Positions 33,661 through 44,980 of a stretch of 64,000 bases of DNA are shown here, piece after piece; position 1 is the stretch's first letter; every line of letters begins with the position of its first letter. The translations under genes were made by a program, and so were the position numbers. The notes beneath the pieces were generated by a model. It was not told where the DNA came from and did no database searches. It was given only the letters and a program-made list of their open reading frames with translations. Origin of the DNA: Rhea pennata (lineage: Eukaryota; Chordata; Aves; Rheiformes; Rheidae); assembly GCF_028389875.1 (NCBI RefSeq), contig NW_026907676.1, forward strand, positions 382,001-446,000. Reading direction: 5' to 3'.

Positions 33661-34950
33661 CTGGTGCTGGCCGGTTATGTTCTCACACACAGGTCACCAT
33701 GTCATTCACGCCCACGAACCCGGGGAATGGTGATCTCCAGGATTTGCTTGCTCCTGCAGTGGCTTTCCAGGATCTGGGAAAGGGCTTAGGAGGGACCTGG
33801 CCCCAGGCACGTGTCAGCACCTTCACCTCACGAGAGGTGGGACCTGTCCCTCCTCCCCTCAGTCTTTGGAGCTGCCAGCTCCTCTACAGCAGGGTGACAG
33901 GAGCCTGAGCTCTCCTTGCCCACCAGGAAGGCATGCTCCCATAAGCACAGCCGGCTGTTTGTCCCCAAGCACCAGGCCTAGGAAGTGTGTGCAGGGCTGT
34001 TCTCACAGCCCCAGGCAGTGCAGTGCCATGAGGATCCCGTCAGGCCTGCTCTTCCAGCACTTCCTCAAACAACATGCTTGGGAGGAACAGAAAGGGCCAG
34101 GTCCCATCTGTGCCCTTCCAGCTGGGTGAAGGGAACACCTTGAGTGCTTATGGGAGTCCATCAGGAGCATGCCCTCAGGCTCTGCTGCTCATGGAAGAAA
34201 TGGCCTTTCCAGAGAGGTGGTAAATGCACCCATAGCTAGAGATGTTTACTGGTGGGACCCCTGGCCTGAGTCTCCCTGTTTTGATTCATTTCTACTTTCT
34301 TCCTCCACCTCTCCCACAGAAATTTGTCTTACTCTGTGAGGTGAGTCAGGAGCCCATGGCACAAGCAGAGGAGCCTGTATCCAGCTCTGTGGCTCAGGGC
34401 TTGGGATCCTTGGCACCTCGGGCAGGCCACTGCCACTTGGCTTTTCCAGACCGGTGCTGTGAGCTCTCACGCACATACTTACTCTTTCAAGGGCTCCACA
34501 GATCATCATAATTCTTCACAGTTTTGTTTATTATGCAAGGGAAAAGATAGAAGGTATTGTTGACTGAGGTGTGACCCTAGCAAGTATCACTGAAGAGGAG
34601 AGAGGGCATCAAGTAGTTTACAGCCACCCTCAGGACATTCAGTCCCAATCTTTTCTCTTTCAGACTAAACTCAGGCTTCATCCCACAGCCACTGAAGACA
34701 ATAGAAAGAGTTTTTTTGTTTGTTTTTTGTTTTTTTTTTGTTTGTTTGTTTTTTCCCACATCAATGTTCTGGAGTATCAGTCATAGTGCTTCAATCTTAG
34801 TTTTAGTTAGATTTGCACAGATATATCACTGAATCATAATTCTGGGCATGCTATCAGACGTCAAATAAATCAGAAGTCCCCCTGGCACTCTCCCCTGTGA
34901 GCAAGTCTGGGCACATTTGGCTTGGGCCACTTGGCCCATGGCAAAAATAC
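33660..34950. other. No gene seen
   Basis: Non-coding stretch with a T-rich run with G interruptions at 34710-34753. I saw no RNA gene, coding frame or second copy. Confidence 0.4.
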
Positions 34951-34954
34951 TTTT

Positions 34955-35095
34955 CCTCTCCTCTCCTCTCCTCTCCTCTCCTCTCCTCTCCTCTCCTCTC
35001 CTCTCCTCTCCTCTCCTCTCCTCTCCTCTCCTCTCCTCTCCTCTCCTCTCCCCTCCCCTCCCCTCCCCTCCCCTCCCCTCCCCTCCCCTCCCCTC
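34955..35095 (+). repeat. (CTCTC)n then (CCCTC)n pyrimidine pentanucleotide tract
   Basis: About 95 bp of perfect CTCTC units change abruptly to about 45 bp of CCCTC units. The plus strand is all pyrimidine and the minus strand all purine with GGGG runs every five bases. Triplex and G-quadruplex folding are therefore plausible (inference). Open frames across it on both strands are artefacts of the repeat. Confidence 0.97.
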
Positions 35096-35339
35096 TTCAC
35101 TTTTCTATTTTCTTTTCTTTTTTCTTTTCTTTTTGGTCCTTTATTTATCATACCTCTCTCTCCAAGATGGGCAGTCTGCTAATTCAGCACTTTCTTTATT
35201 TTGCTTCTCTTTAGTTGAGGCTGCCAGAGTGTTTCGTCTGTCCCACTGCACTCACCCTGCTGTCTGCACTCTTGCTAGTACAGCCCAGAGTAACGGTGGC
35301 CATCCTTGCTACAGGAGCACCCTGTTGACCTCTCACCAA

Positions 35340-35425
35340 TTTGATGTCCACCAAGACCTGCAGGTCATTGCCTAGATCCTCTTTCTTGTCCTTCTTGAAG
35401 ATGGATGTCATGTTTTGTGGGGAGG
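35340..35425 (-). mobile_element. Possible short CR1 fragment
   Basis: Minus-strand text CTTGTCCTTCTTGAAGATGG followed by TGTCATGTTT resembles the CR1 RT segment at 55045-55085 in reverse. Short and diverged, so it could be chance. Confidence 0.35.
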
Positions 35426-35429
35426 TGGG

Positions 35430-36905
35430 GAGGGCCATGGGCCAGGCAGCAGCTGCAGGGCTGTGTCAGCTCCTGCTGCACTGCTGGTCCCTGCGGTGTG
35501 GGGAGAGGGGACGGGAGATGGGACAATGCAAGGGCGGTAGCAGGTCAGCAGGACAGGGGCAAGGGGCAGTGGAGGCTGCAGTGAGGAGTTGTGGTCGGTG
35601 TTTCTGCACAGCAGCACAGCAGCTGTGGTGTTCATCTCACACGCAAAAATAGTGCCCTGTTTCTCTGGGGCTCACGTCACCTCCCATCAGGACAGGGACA
35701 TAGGAGGAGGGTTCTCTGCCTGTCCTGCTGCTCAGGGCAAGATTCCCAAGTCTGGCACAGTCTTGCTGAGGGACGTCTTGGTCCTCAGCCTCTGCCTGGC
35801 ACAGCTGGAGCAGGGATAAGAGCTCATGGGGCCGGGCAGGGAGAGCTCTCCTGGGAGGTTCTCTTTTGCAATGGAGTGCTGAGGAGCATCATGGCTCCCA
35901 TCTGTACCCCATCCCTGCACCCCACACAGTGCCATGGCCCTACTGTGTAGGCACCGCACAAGGTTCGGTGCATTCAGGGTTGGGAGAGCATCTCCCTGTC
36001 ATGGGTCCCATAACAACCCTCCATGACCCATCCACCCACAGCCCTCCTGCTTTAGCAGCCTCCCCAGCATCGAGCCCCTGCGCAGCCCAGGCCTTCTCCC
36101 ACACTGGAGATCGTACATAGCCATCCTCTAGGGTCTGGCAGGGTCCGGGCTAGGAGAGGGGCCAGGATGGGCTGACTGTTCCCCTAGACACAGGCAGCGA
36201 GCCCAGGAGGAAGGAGCTGGCCACACGTCAGAATGCACCCAGAAACCAGGGATGCGTAAGGAGCACTAGAAATGGCCGATGTGAGAGGCCGGTCTGTGAC
36301 AAATGCCTGGGGGCACCATGCCATGGTCGCTCCATGCAACCAAGAGCACAGACCGACCTCCTCTCCTCTGCACCAGGCATGTCTTGGTTCCCCTCCATAA
36401 GACCTGGCTCTACATCACAACACCCCTAGCCTGTGTCCTTACCCTGCCAGCTCACACAGCTGAGCTGACATTGGCACTTTTCCTCTCTCAGGCCCTTTCC
36501 AGCCCAGCCCAGCCTCTCCCCGTCTCTCCCCATCTCCCCTACCCTCTCCACAGCCCACTCAGCAAAGTAGCCCAGGACGGTGGTGGCCCCACATCGGTGC
36601 CTGCCACAGAGGGCTGCAGAGCTCTGGGCACTCACTCCACAGCCTCAGCCCCACAGCAGGCACAGCAGCTCCATGGGGAAGGAGATGTGTCAGCTCCATC
36701 AGCCTCCAAGCTGAGACTGGCCCCCGTGACAGAAGGAGGCAGAGCACAGTGACACTCTGTGTCCCTTGTTCTGGTGACCAGGAGATTCCTGGGATGTTGG
36801 ATGGGCATCATTGCACCTGACAATTCCCACCAAAGTGTCTGTGGCTCTGGAGGATGCTCTCAGCAAGCACAGGGCATTTCAAATGCCTCAGGCTCTGTCC
36901 CAGAT
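35430..36905. repeat. 3' flank of OR-3
   Basis: Bases 35885-36125 resemble 8240-8500 downstream of OR-1 in the same orientation. Bases 36470-36755 are the reverse complement of about 360-640. No gene seen. Confidence 0.55.
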
Positions 36906-37130
36906 CGCCTGAACGTTAGAGGCAATTTCTTCACTGTGAGAGTGACGGAGCACTGGAACAGGTTGCCCAGAGAGGTTGTGGAGTCTCCTTCTCTGGAGAT
37001 ATTCAAGGCCTGCCTGGATGCAACCCTATCTAACACGCTCTAGGTGACCCTGCTGAGCAGGGAGGTTGGACTAGATGATCTCCAGAGGTCCCTTCCAACC
37101 TTACTGATTCTATGATTCTATGATTCTAGA
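36905..37130 (+). mobile_element. CR1 LINE 3' end
   Basis: Severely 5'-truncated but little diverged CR1 tail: AATTTCTTCACTGTGAGAGT, GAGCACTGGAACAGG, GGAGATATTCAAGGCC and TTGGACTAGATGATCTCC. It ends with the typical CR1 3' octamer repeat (ATTCTATG)n at about 37107-37128. Low divergence suggests one of the younger insertions here. Confidence 0.93.
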
Positions 37131-37833
37131 TCCCAGCCCATGGTTTTTGATTGAAGATGGTATGAAAAACTCCCCAAGTTCCCTCCTCTGTGCTTGCTCA
37201 GTGCCCACTGCCTCTTCTGGGATTGTAGAGCTCTCACTAGCCTGGACATTCATCGGTTTTGCCCTCTACCTTTGAGTAACTCCACTTGACCTGGTGAAGC
37301 TCCCTTCACCTCGAGGCACATGGTGCCCTTGGAGGTACCCTGTGCTCTCCTGGGGGCTCCAAACTCCCTTTGAGAAGGACAGGCATCAGTCTCCAGCCCT
37401 GTCATATGGGAGATGCTGCTTGACCATTCACCACCTGCAGGAGCACTGACCCCCCACAAGTCAGAACTGAATCCAGCCCTCATTCCCTAACACATCACCG
37501 ATGTGCTCATTGGCTTGAGCCCAAGCAGCACCTGGAGAAAAAAGTCTTTCAGCGTGAAAGTCCTTGAGACATTCTTGGCTCCAGTGTTAAAAGAAGAGCC
37601 CAACCTTCAAGCACTGCACTGCACTGCCTTTTATTAGAGAGAGGCCAGCTGTGACACAGGGACAGACACATTCACAGGAGGCCTCTGGGTCAGGCAGACT
37701 GAGGTCATGCCTTTGGAGAAGTGGGATAAATTCAGACACTCCTATACAAACATGTCTATCACAGGGAGAATGCCCAGAGCACAACAGTTGTCTGAGACAA
37801 ATGAGAAACCACTTGTGAGGAGGCATGGGCAGC
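37131..37833. other. No gene seen, downstream of OR-3
   Basis: Non-coding sequence between the CR1 tail and the OR-3 stop. It may hold the OR-3 3' untranslated region on the minus strand. No clear polyadenylation signal was noted. Confidence 0.35.
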
Positions 37834-38768
37834 TTATTGCTGCTGACCTAGGATGCGCTGAATCAGTTTCCTCAGGACATCTTTGAGCTCCTTGTTCCTC
37901 ATGCTGTAATGAGGGGATTCAGTGTTGGAGGCAGCACCGAGTACAGAACAGCCACCACCAGATCCAGAGCTGGGGAGGAGAGGGAGGGGGGCTTCAGGTA
38001 GGCAAAAATGCCAGTGCTGACAAATAGGGAGACCACGGCCAGGTGTGGGAGGCACATGGAAAAGGCTTTGTGCTGGCCCTGCTCAGAGGGGATCCTCAGC
38101 ACAGCAGTGAAGATCTGCACATAGGACACCACAATGAAACTGAAACACCCAAAGAATAAAAAAGCACTAACCATAAGAAGCCAAATTTCCCTGAAGTAGG
38201 CATCTGAGCAGGAGAGCTTGAGGATGTGGGGAATCTCACAGAAGAACTGGTCCACTGTGTGGCCTTGGCAGAGGGGTATGGAAAATGTGTTGGCAGTGTG
38301 CAGGAGAGCATAGAGAAAACCACTGGCCCAGGCAGCTGCTGCCATTTTGACACAGGCTCTGCTGTCCATGAGTGTGCTATAGTGTAGAGGTGTGCACATG
38401 GCAACGTAGCGCTCATAAGCCATGACTGTGAGAAGACAATACTCTCCTCCTAACAAGAAGAGAAATAGAAACATTTGTGCAACACATCCTGAGTAGGAAA
38501 TGGCCCTGGTGTCCCACAGGGAATTGGCCATGGATTTGGGGACAGTGGTGGAGATGGTGCCAAGGTCGAGGAGGGAGAGGTTGAGGAGGAAGAAGTACAT
38601 GGGGGTGTGGAGGTGGTGGTCACAGGCTACAGCTGTGATGATGAGGCTGTTGCCCAGGAGGGCAGCCAGGTAGATGCCCAGGAAGAGCGAGAAGTGCAAG
38701 AGCTGCAGGTCCTGTGTGTCTGCAAATGCCAGGAGGAGGAACTCACTGAGGGAGCTGCTGTTGGACAT
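37834..38768 (-). pseudogene. OR-3: family-14-like olfactory receptor, frameshifted at NPLIY
   Basis: Closest paralogue of OR-2, in inverted orientation, starting at ATG 38768 with the same MSNSSSLSEF opening. The frame is open through TM1-TM7, including LHTPMYFF, MAYERYVAMC, FFCEIPHILKLSC and KAFSMCLPHL. It then loses one base near 37906: paralogues read CTGTAGATGAG on the plus strand and this copy CTGTAATGAG. NPLIY therefore becomes NPLIT followed by a stop at 37899, and the helix-8 tail (YSMRNKELKDVLRKLIQ) continues in another frame to 37834. Loss of the NPxxY tyrosine and helix 8 should impair signalling and surface transport, so it is called a pseudogene. An otherwise clean 286-codon frame means the break is recent or is a sequencing error. 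The splice acceptor is intact. Confidence 0.9.
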
Positions 38769-38791
38769 TTGCTCTGTCTCGGTTCAGGGCA

Positions 38792-38824
38792 CTGTCCAAG
38801 GAGGAAAAGGCATTGACAAGTTAG
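38792..38824 (-). other. Splice acceptor and branch point upstream of OR-3
   Basis: Minus-strand CTAAC (38824-38820), then TTTTCCTCCTTGGACAG ending at 38792, with 29 nt from branch A to the G. The OR-4 acceptor has the same CCTTGGACAG end, whereas OR-2 reads CCTTTCAACAG. So the acceptor sequences pair OR-3 with OR-4, although the coding regions pair OR-3 with OR-2. Confidence 0.7.
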
Positions 38825-41800
38825 AACAGGCTTTTCTGAGCAAACCCCTCTCCATTCTTCAAAGCATCCCCACATTACCTCTCTCCTTTACCTTGTTCAG
38901 CTCCTTTCCTGGCCCACAGTTTGTGCTGAGGTTGCCCAGCAACGCAGGGGCCTCTGACCATGAGCTCCAGAAGAATCAGCCACTGAGATTTGTAAATGGA
39001 GGTGTCAGACTTCCCCGTGTATTTGGTGGAGATACCTGGGAATAGATGCCCTGAGCTGAGGAAAGGGGATTTGGTCTGGCGACCCAGGGGGAATATTCTC
39101 TTTTTATCCTTACGAGAGAAAAACTTAGCACTCATGGCAGCTGTGCCTGAAAGAGAATGTCCTTCTGAGGGGTTCGTCTCTCCAGGCTTTACCCTCTTGA
39201 ACTGGGTGTCTGTATCTGGATCAATCACACCAGCTCCCACCTGCCAAGGGAGGGAAACAGTGCAGTGAAGGCAGGGGTTGATTCAGTCCTTCTTAAGCAT
39301 GTCTTTCCAACTGAGAAGGACCCTGCCCTCCCATCACTGTACTAACTGCAATGTTTCTCCAGGCAGTGTAGTGGGACTGTGATGTTGTTGCCTCAGCTGC
39401 AGCTGAACCCCCTCCTTAGCCCCAGAGAGCAGGAGAGCAAAACCAGACCAGCACGGAGAGGTGAGGAAACAAGGAGTAGTTGCTCTATCACTCCTGCCAC
39501 AGGAAAAGGCAAAGAGTAAGGGAGAGACGGGCACTCAGGAAAGACTTCCCCTCACCCAGCTGTGCACACCACCTCCCAGGTGGCAACATCACAGGACAGT
39601 GGCTCTCAGCCCTTTTGCCACACAGTGGGAAATGGGCATGTTGCAATAAGAGATGCCTCTCTCCTCGGCTGGAGCTCAGGCTGCGAAGAGGACTGTCATG
39701 CCCTAGACCCCCTGGCTGTAAGGGCGGACGTCTACTAGGTGGGAGAGGAGACCCAGCAGTGCTTGCTTAGAGATTGAATTGAAGAGGATGACAGGGAGGT
39801 CTCCAAATTACCCCCCCCCCCCAGAGCATTTTTTGTTCTAGTTTCCTGTCCTTCACTGAGCATATCTTCACTGCTCGGAGCTTTTCCTCCTGGGAGCTGT
39901 TTCGCTCTGCCCTATTTCTTCCCTGTGAGCACTCTGCAAACAGGAAAATGAAAGCACAGACTCAGGAGAGTCCCCAGTCTTTAAGGTAACCTCTGTTACC
40001 CTCACAGGCAGCACAGTCACTGCCCCAGGCACACAGCACCACGGGGCACAGGGACACTGCTCTGAATTACAGCGCTGGGCAGACATGGGTGCATTCCCTG
40101 GCTTTACTCCCCTGCAGCGTTCTGTGATGCCCTGTCCCTCTGACCACATAGCAATGAATCCCTGCTCTAAAGCACCACCTGCTACAAACAGGAGGAGCTG
40201 GGAGAGCCACCCTGAGAGACCCTTTCAGCTGTGGAAGGTGCCAGCTGCAGAAGAACGTGCCAGGAACCACAGCAGCATTGCCCTGCAGCCAGAGACTTAC
40301 TGTGTCGGGAGCTGTGAAGGTTTATCCCTGCAGGGAGCTCTCAGTCATCCTCCCACTCCCAATTGTCTTTAACTTCTCAGTTAAAGAGAGAGGGAAAGAA
40401 CCTGGCTCTGAGCCTTGCTGCTCTTTTAAGAGGAGCTGCTCCTGGACAGAGCTGTCTCTCTGCAGCACGTGACAGATTGCCAAGGGCTACCATGGTTACA
40501 GGAGCCAAGTGCAGCTCAGAGGCAGAGTCCCAGCTGAAAGCATGACTGTCTCTGTCCCCTGTGCACACTCAAGATGTCCTTGAGACTCCAGGATTGACAG
40601 CTCCTGAAAGGCAGCAGGCTCACATGAAGTCCACTGAAAAAGACTAAAATAATCAGCAACGGTCCTTCCTGAAAGAGCGGAGAGAGATTGAGTCCAGCCT
40701 TGCAGCTGGTCTCATCAGAGGATGGTTATCTAAGAGAGGTGGAAACGTCCCACTCTAGAAGGCCCTGCTCCCATCTCCTAGGAAGGCAGGACACCTAGAT
40801 GCAGGGAGAAGAAGGGAGTTCATTTACCTGTGCTTCAGGGACCTGTTTAGAGGAGTTCATCAATACATCTAATGCCCACTGAGAAGCCCCTGGGGTGCAG
40901 TGGCATTCAGTTCCTTCCTGTGCACCCACGAACTCATAGGATGTGGGATTCCCCTTGCCCACATTTGGGGGTAAACAAAATGAGTGTCTGCATGGGAGCT
41001 CCTTCTCAAAGCTCCCATTGGAATCAAAGGTGAAATAGGGTGGGAGAAAGTTGTTCACACACAAACACCTGGTGGCACTGGAAGAAACAGAGGTCATCCA
41101 AGACATGTGCCAGTGTCTGTCTGCCTACTCTGACAGAGTAACTATGAGACACAAATCCTTCCAGAGCACGAGCTGGGGGCCAAGTGGAGAATCTCCTTGG
41201 CCATCTGCAATGACACTTGCTACCGACAACTGCAAGAGCTCCACTCACTCCAAAGCCAGGACACATACAGATCCCAACATTGCAAACAGCTCCTGTGATT
41301 CAGTGCTCACACTTGATTTAATGCAATGACAAGAGGCCTTCAGGGCTATGCCAGATGCATGGGGTGTGCAGCACAACCACCACGTTTCCAGCAGGTCCAG
41401 CACAGGACCTCCAGGAACTCCATGCCTTTCTGGAGTGGTTGCTGTCAAACACTCCAGGGCATCGCGGATTTCCTGCGTATCCGCAGAGAGTGGGTTCCCA
41501 TCACTGTCTTCACACAGTCTATCCCATTTACAGCCAAACATGCTGCAAAGATGGACAGCATATCACACCATGTTCTCCACATATTTGCCTACACTCTCAA
41601 AGCCCAGTTGTTCTCCTGTCTCCAAACTTTTTCTGATTCCCACAGACATGAACAGGGACTGTGTTAATGATGCCGCCACAGTGTGACTGCATTGCAGGTT
41701 GTTCAGGCCCAGTGACTTTCTCAGTGGCACCTTCTCCTTCCTGGAGATCTGGTCACTTCTGTCACAGACCCCAAGACACTGCAGAGTCAACTTGGGTACA

Positions 41801-41870
41801 AAACACCTCTTCTGCCACAACTGCATGGCCGAGTTCTGTCTCTCTCTGGCCTTGGGTACTGTAGCGTTTA
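38825..41870 (-). repeat. C block copy 3: upstream region of OR-3
   Basis: Inverted counterpart of 24420-28000: GTCCCACTCTAGAAGGCC (40749), CTGCAGCCAGAGACTTACTG (40282) and the GGAGAATCTCCTTGGCCATCTGC stretch (41188). It also contains a run of 12 C at 39811-39822. No additional gene recognised. Confidence 0.7.
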
Positions 41871-43800
41871 CTCTCTTAGCGGAAGCCTCATGTCAGCATT
41901 ACATCCTCAGTTGCCATCTACGCCAGCATGTCTCTGCTCTGAAGCGGGGCCTTTGCATACACAGTGTCCTTGGCTCTGGGACCACATTTCACAGCGACAA
42001 GTCTGTGCTCAGCCCTGGTGCCACAGCTGAGGTTCCACATTCCAAATATACACGAATGCACAAAGCCTGGCACGCAAACAGCAGGAAGTAGAGATGCACA
42101 ACCTGTGACAGAACTGCTACATTCTGAAGCACCCTGAGGAAGCCTATGGATCATGGAGCCTGATTCTCATGGGGGGACTTTAATCTCCCTGACTCTCACT
42201 GGGAAAGCAGTGAAGCAGGATTCAAACTATCCAGGGGGATTCTGGAGGGTGTGGAGGACCACCTCCTACCACAGCTAAGCCAGATATACCAACAAAGGTG
42301 CCATTTTCCTGACCTTGTAACCTGTCAATGGGGAAGAACTGATCATGGATGTGATATTCAGTGTCAGGCTTGTAAAGAGGAGAAGCAGACTCCAGACTCT
42401 GGCGGTCAGGAGAGCAGACTTGGGCCTACTAGGAGGGCTGGTAGAGGGGTCCCAATGGAGGCACCTCTGAAGGACCAGGAGTGCTTGATAGTTGAGTCAG
42501 GAATTCTTTGCAAGAACACAAGTCTATGGCATTGGATGGGCTGCAGCTGAGAATGCTGAGAGAGCTGGCAGCTATCTTCAAGGCCACTTTCTATCATCTT
42601 GGAAAGGTGTGGAGACTCGAGGAGGCCCCAATGTCTGGAGAAAGGCAAAGTGGCATCTATCTTCCACAAAGGTCACAGGGACAAACTGGGGAAGTATAGG
42701 CTGTTCAGCCTCACTTTGATCAGGCGAGTGTCATGGAGTGAGTCTTCTCTGATCACAGTTCTGGGCCCATAAAGGAGAAGAAGGTGACTGGGAACATTCC
42801 ATATAGGTTTACCAAGGGTAAATCATGCATCACCAACTGCATGGCCTTCTAAGTTAAAAGAACTGTATTGGTGAACCATCAGAGAGCAGTGAACATCAGT
42901 TAACTCGAGCTTAGGAAGGCTTGCAACAGTTTCTCCCACAGAAGACTTGCACACCGATTAGGTCTTCATGGTCTGAATGCGTAGATAACCAAATGGCCAC
43001 ATAATTGGATGATGAGGCTCAGAAGATACTGGTGAAAGGACGGTACTCTTCCTGAAGAGTTCAAGAGTAATGGAGTAACACAGGCTCCTTCCTGGAACCT
43101 GTCCTGTTTTAAACCTTCATGAATGACCCGGAGAGGGTAACTTTCAGCACGCTTGTAGATGACTCCAACCTGAGTGGGGAGCAGTCTTATGCTTGAGGGC
43201 TGCCACTGAGAGGGCCCTAGATTGGCAGGAGGAAAGCCAGGTCAGGAATCTCATGAAATCCAGCAAGGACAAGGGCCATGTCCCTGCACTTGGGACAGAA
43301 GAAAATCCTGCAGAGATACAGGCTGGGGACTGAGTGTCCATGGAGTAGCTCTGCAGAAAAGGACCTGAGGATTTGGGCAGACAGAAGGCAAAGTATGAGA
43401 CAGGTGTGTGCCCAGGCAGCAGAGAAGGCCAACAGCAGCCTGGGCTGTATGAATAGGAGCATGGCCAGGAGGTCAAGGGATGTGATTATTTCCTTCTCCT
43501 TGGAACCTTCTAGACAGAATGTGCAATATTGCATCCAATTTTGGGCCCCCAGAACAACGACCTCCCTGTACAAGGAGGTCATCAAGAAGGTAAAGATAGG
43601 TTCTGCATAACAGTGTGTGGCAGGATAAAGAGAGACAACGACTGTAAGTTGAAGCCAGAGAGAAACAGGCTGAAGAGAAGCAGAAAACCTCTCTGCTGAG
43701 AGGATGTTCAAGCACCTGAATGCATTGCCCATCTTGTTATCTTGCTGGAGGCACCACAGGTCAGGGGGAGCCATCAACAGACACATATTAACACTGCCAC
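41870..43800 (+). mobile_element. CR1 LINE, long decayed copy, plus orientation
   Basis: Endonuclease-type text (GDFNLPDSHWE near 42170-42205), then RT-like text near 42780-42900 and 43090-43170. There the catalytic FADD position reads VDDSNLSG, so the first Asp is kept in altered context. The C-terminal RT tract follows at 43200-43600 (GGCAGCAGAGAAGGCC and GAATAGGAGC). Many frame breaks. It is the palindrome partner of 21775-24420. Confidence 0.72.
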
Positions 43801-43809
43801 AGGACAGCC

Positions 43810-44230
43810 TCAGTCTGGGGGGAACTTGAGAAATGGAAGGATTCAGCCAGCAGAAACCTCATCAAGTCTTACAAAGAGAAGTGGCAAGTGCTGCACCTAG
43901 GAAAGAAAAACCCTGTGTATCAGGATAGTTTGGGACCTGACCAACCCAGGAGTGGTTTCATCCAGGAGAAGGCCTGAGTGTTACGAGGGATGCCCTAGGA
44001 GCCATTGGTGCATTCTCCCTCCCTCAGAATAAGGCCAAAAGCCTACGGGGCTGCATTAGGACGAGCATGGCCACCCAGACAAGGGGAGTTATTATCCTCC
44101 TCAACTCACCTCGAGTGTGCCCCATTTGGGGTTTTCAGAAGCAGTTCTTGGTAGTGGGAAGCAGCATGGAAGTGGAAAGAGCTACAAAACTATAGCTTGA
44201 GTAGCCCAGACTGGACAGTAGGCTGAAGAA
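43810..44230 (+). mobile_element. Second CR1-like RT fragment
   Basis: Repeats the CR1 C-terminal RT coding order (GTGGCAAGTGCTGCACCTAGG, CTACGGGGCTGCATTAG, GAGTGTGCCCCATTTGGGG) after the preceding copy has already passed this region. It is therefore a separate old insertion or an internal duplication. Confidence 0.55.
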
Positions 44231-44234
44231 ATAT

Positions 44235-44980
44235 CACTCCAAGGGTAGTGCTGTGGTGCAAAAGGTCCCCAGAAACAGTCTGTGATCAGCCGATGGTTGT
44301 GCGTTTCCAAGAACAGCCAGTGAGGACTGAGAGATATCAGTAAGGGAGGGGAGAATCTGGAGAGAAATCAAAGTGGAGAAGCAGGCTGGGAGTCTACAGT
44401 CTCCAGGGACACAGGCACAGGAGTGGGACAGCACAGAATGGCCTGAGTTGGAAATGGCCAAGGGCCCTGGCAAGGCTGAAGGGCCCTGACAGTACTGACG
44501 TCTGTGTCTCCTTGGCTATGGCTGTTCTCTCTGCCACTGAGCCCCACCAGGAGACACCGGGGCCTCGTTGCCTCCTGGCAGCCCAGGGAGCCCAGGAGGA
44601 ATCATGTGGTTGTCCTGCACTTAGTACTGCACACCCCCACCTGCACGCTGCCCCAGAAACAGGCATGGGCAATGGGAAAGGGAAAGGATCTCCCTTCCTA
44701 GGGATTTGGTGTCCGATGACTGTGCTCGGGCATTTTGCTTGATAAAACACATCAAGGGTTGAGAATCAGAGCTGTCTGCACATTTGCTTTGCCTGCCTGT
44801 AATCCGTGAGTACAATTTTCTGCTCTAATTAGCCCCTGGGGAGTCTTTGTGGATAACAGTCCTCCGTGGGACCCATTAATACTTGAGAAAACTTGGGCTT
44901 TGCTTCTGACTTCTACTGCTGGAATATTTCTTCAGGTTCCTCTCAGGAGCTGAGTTCCATCAACTTAGCACCACATGTAC
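44235..44980 (+). repeat. Segment D, inverted partner at 20.35-21.15 kb
   Basis: Reverse complement of about 20350-21150, landmark for landmark (TTTTCTGCTCTAATTAG, GCACACCCCCACCTGCA, TTCCAAGAACAGCCAGTGAGG). Right arm of the central palindrome. No gene seen. Confidence 0.75.

Noticed and set aside
34870-35375. Several Leu/Ser-rich and Glu/Arg-rich frames across 34.9-35.4 kb
   Set aside because: They are translations of the CTCTC/CCCTC repeat, whose five-base unit is open in all frames.
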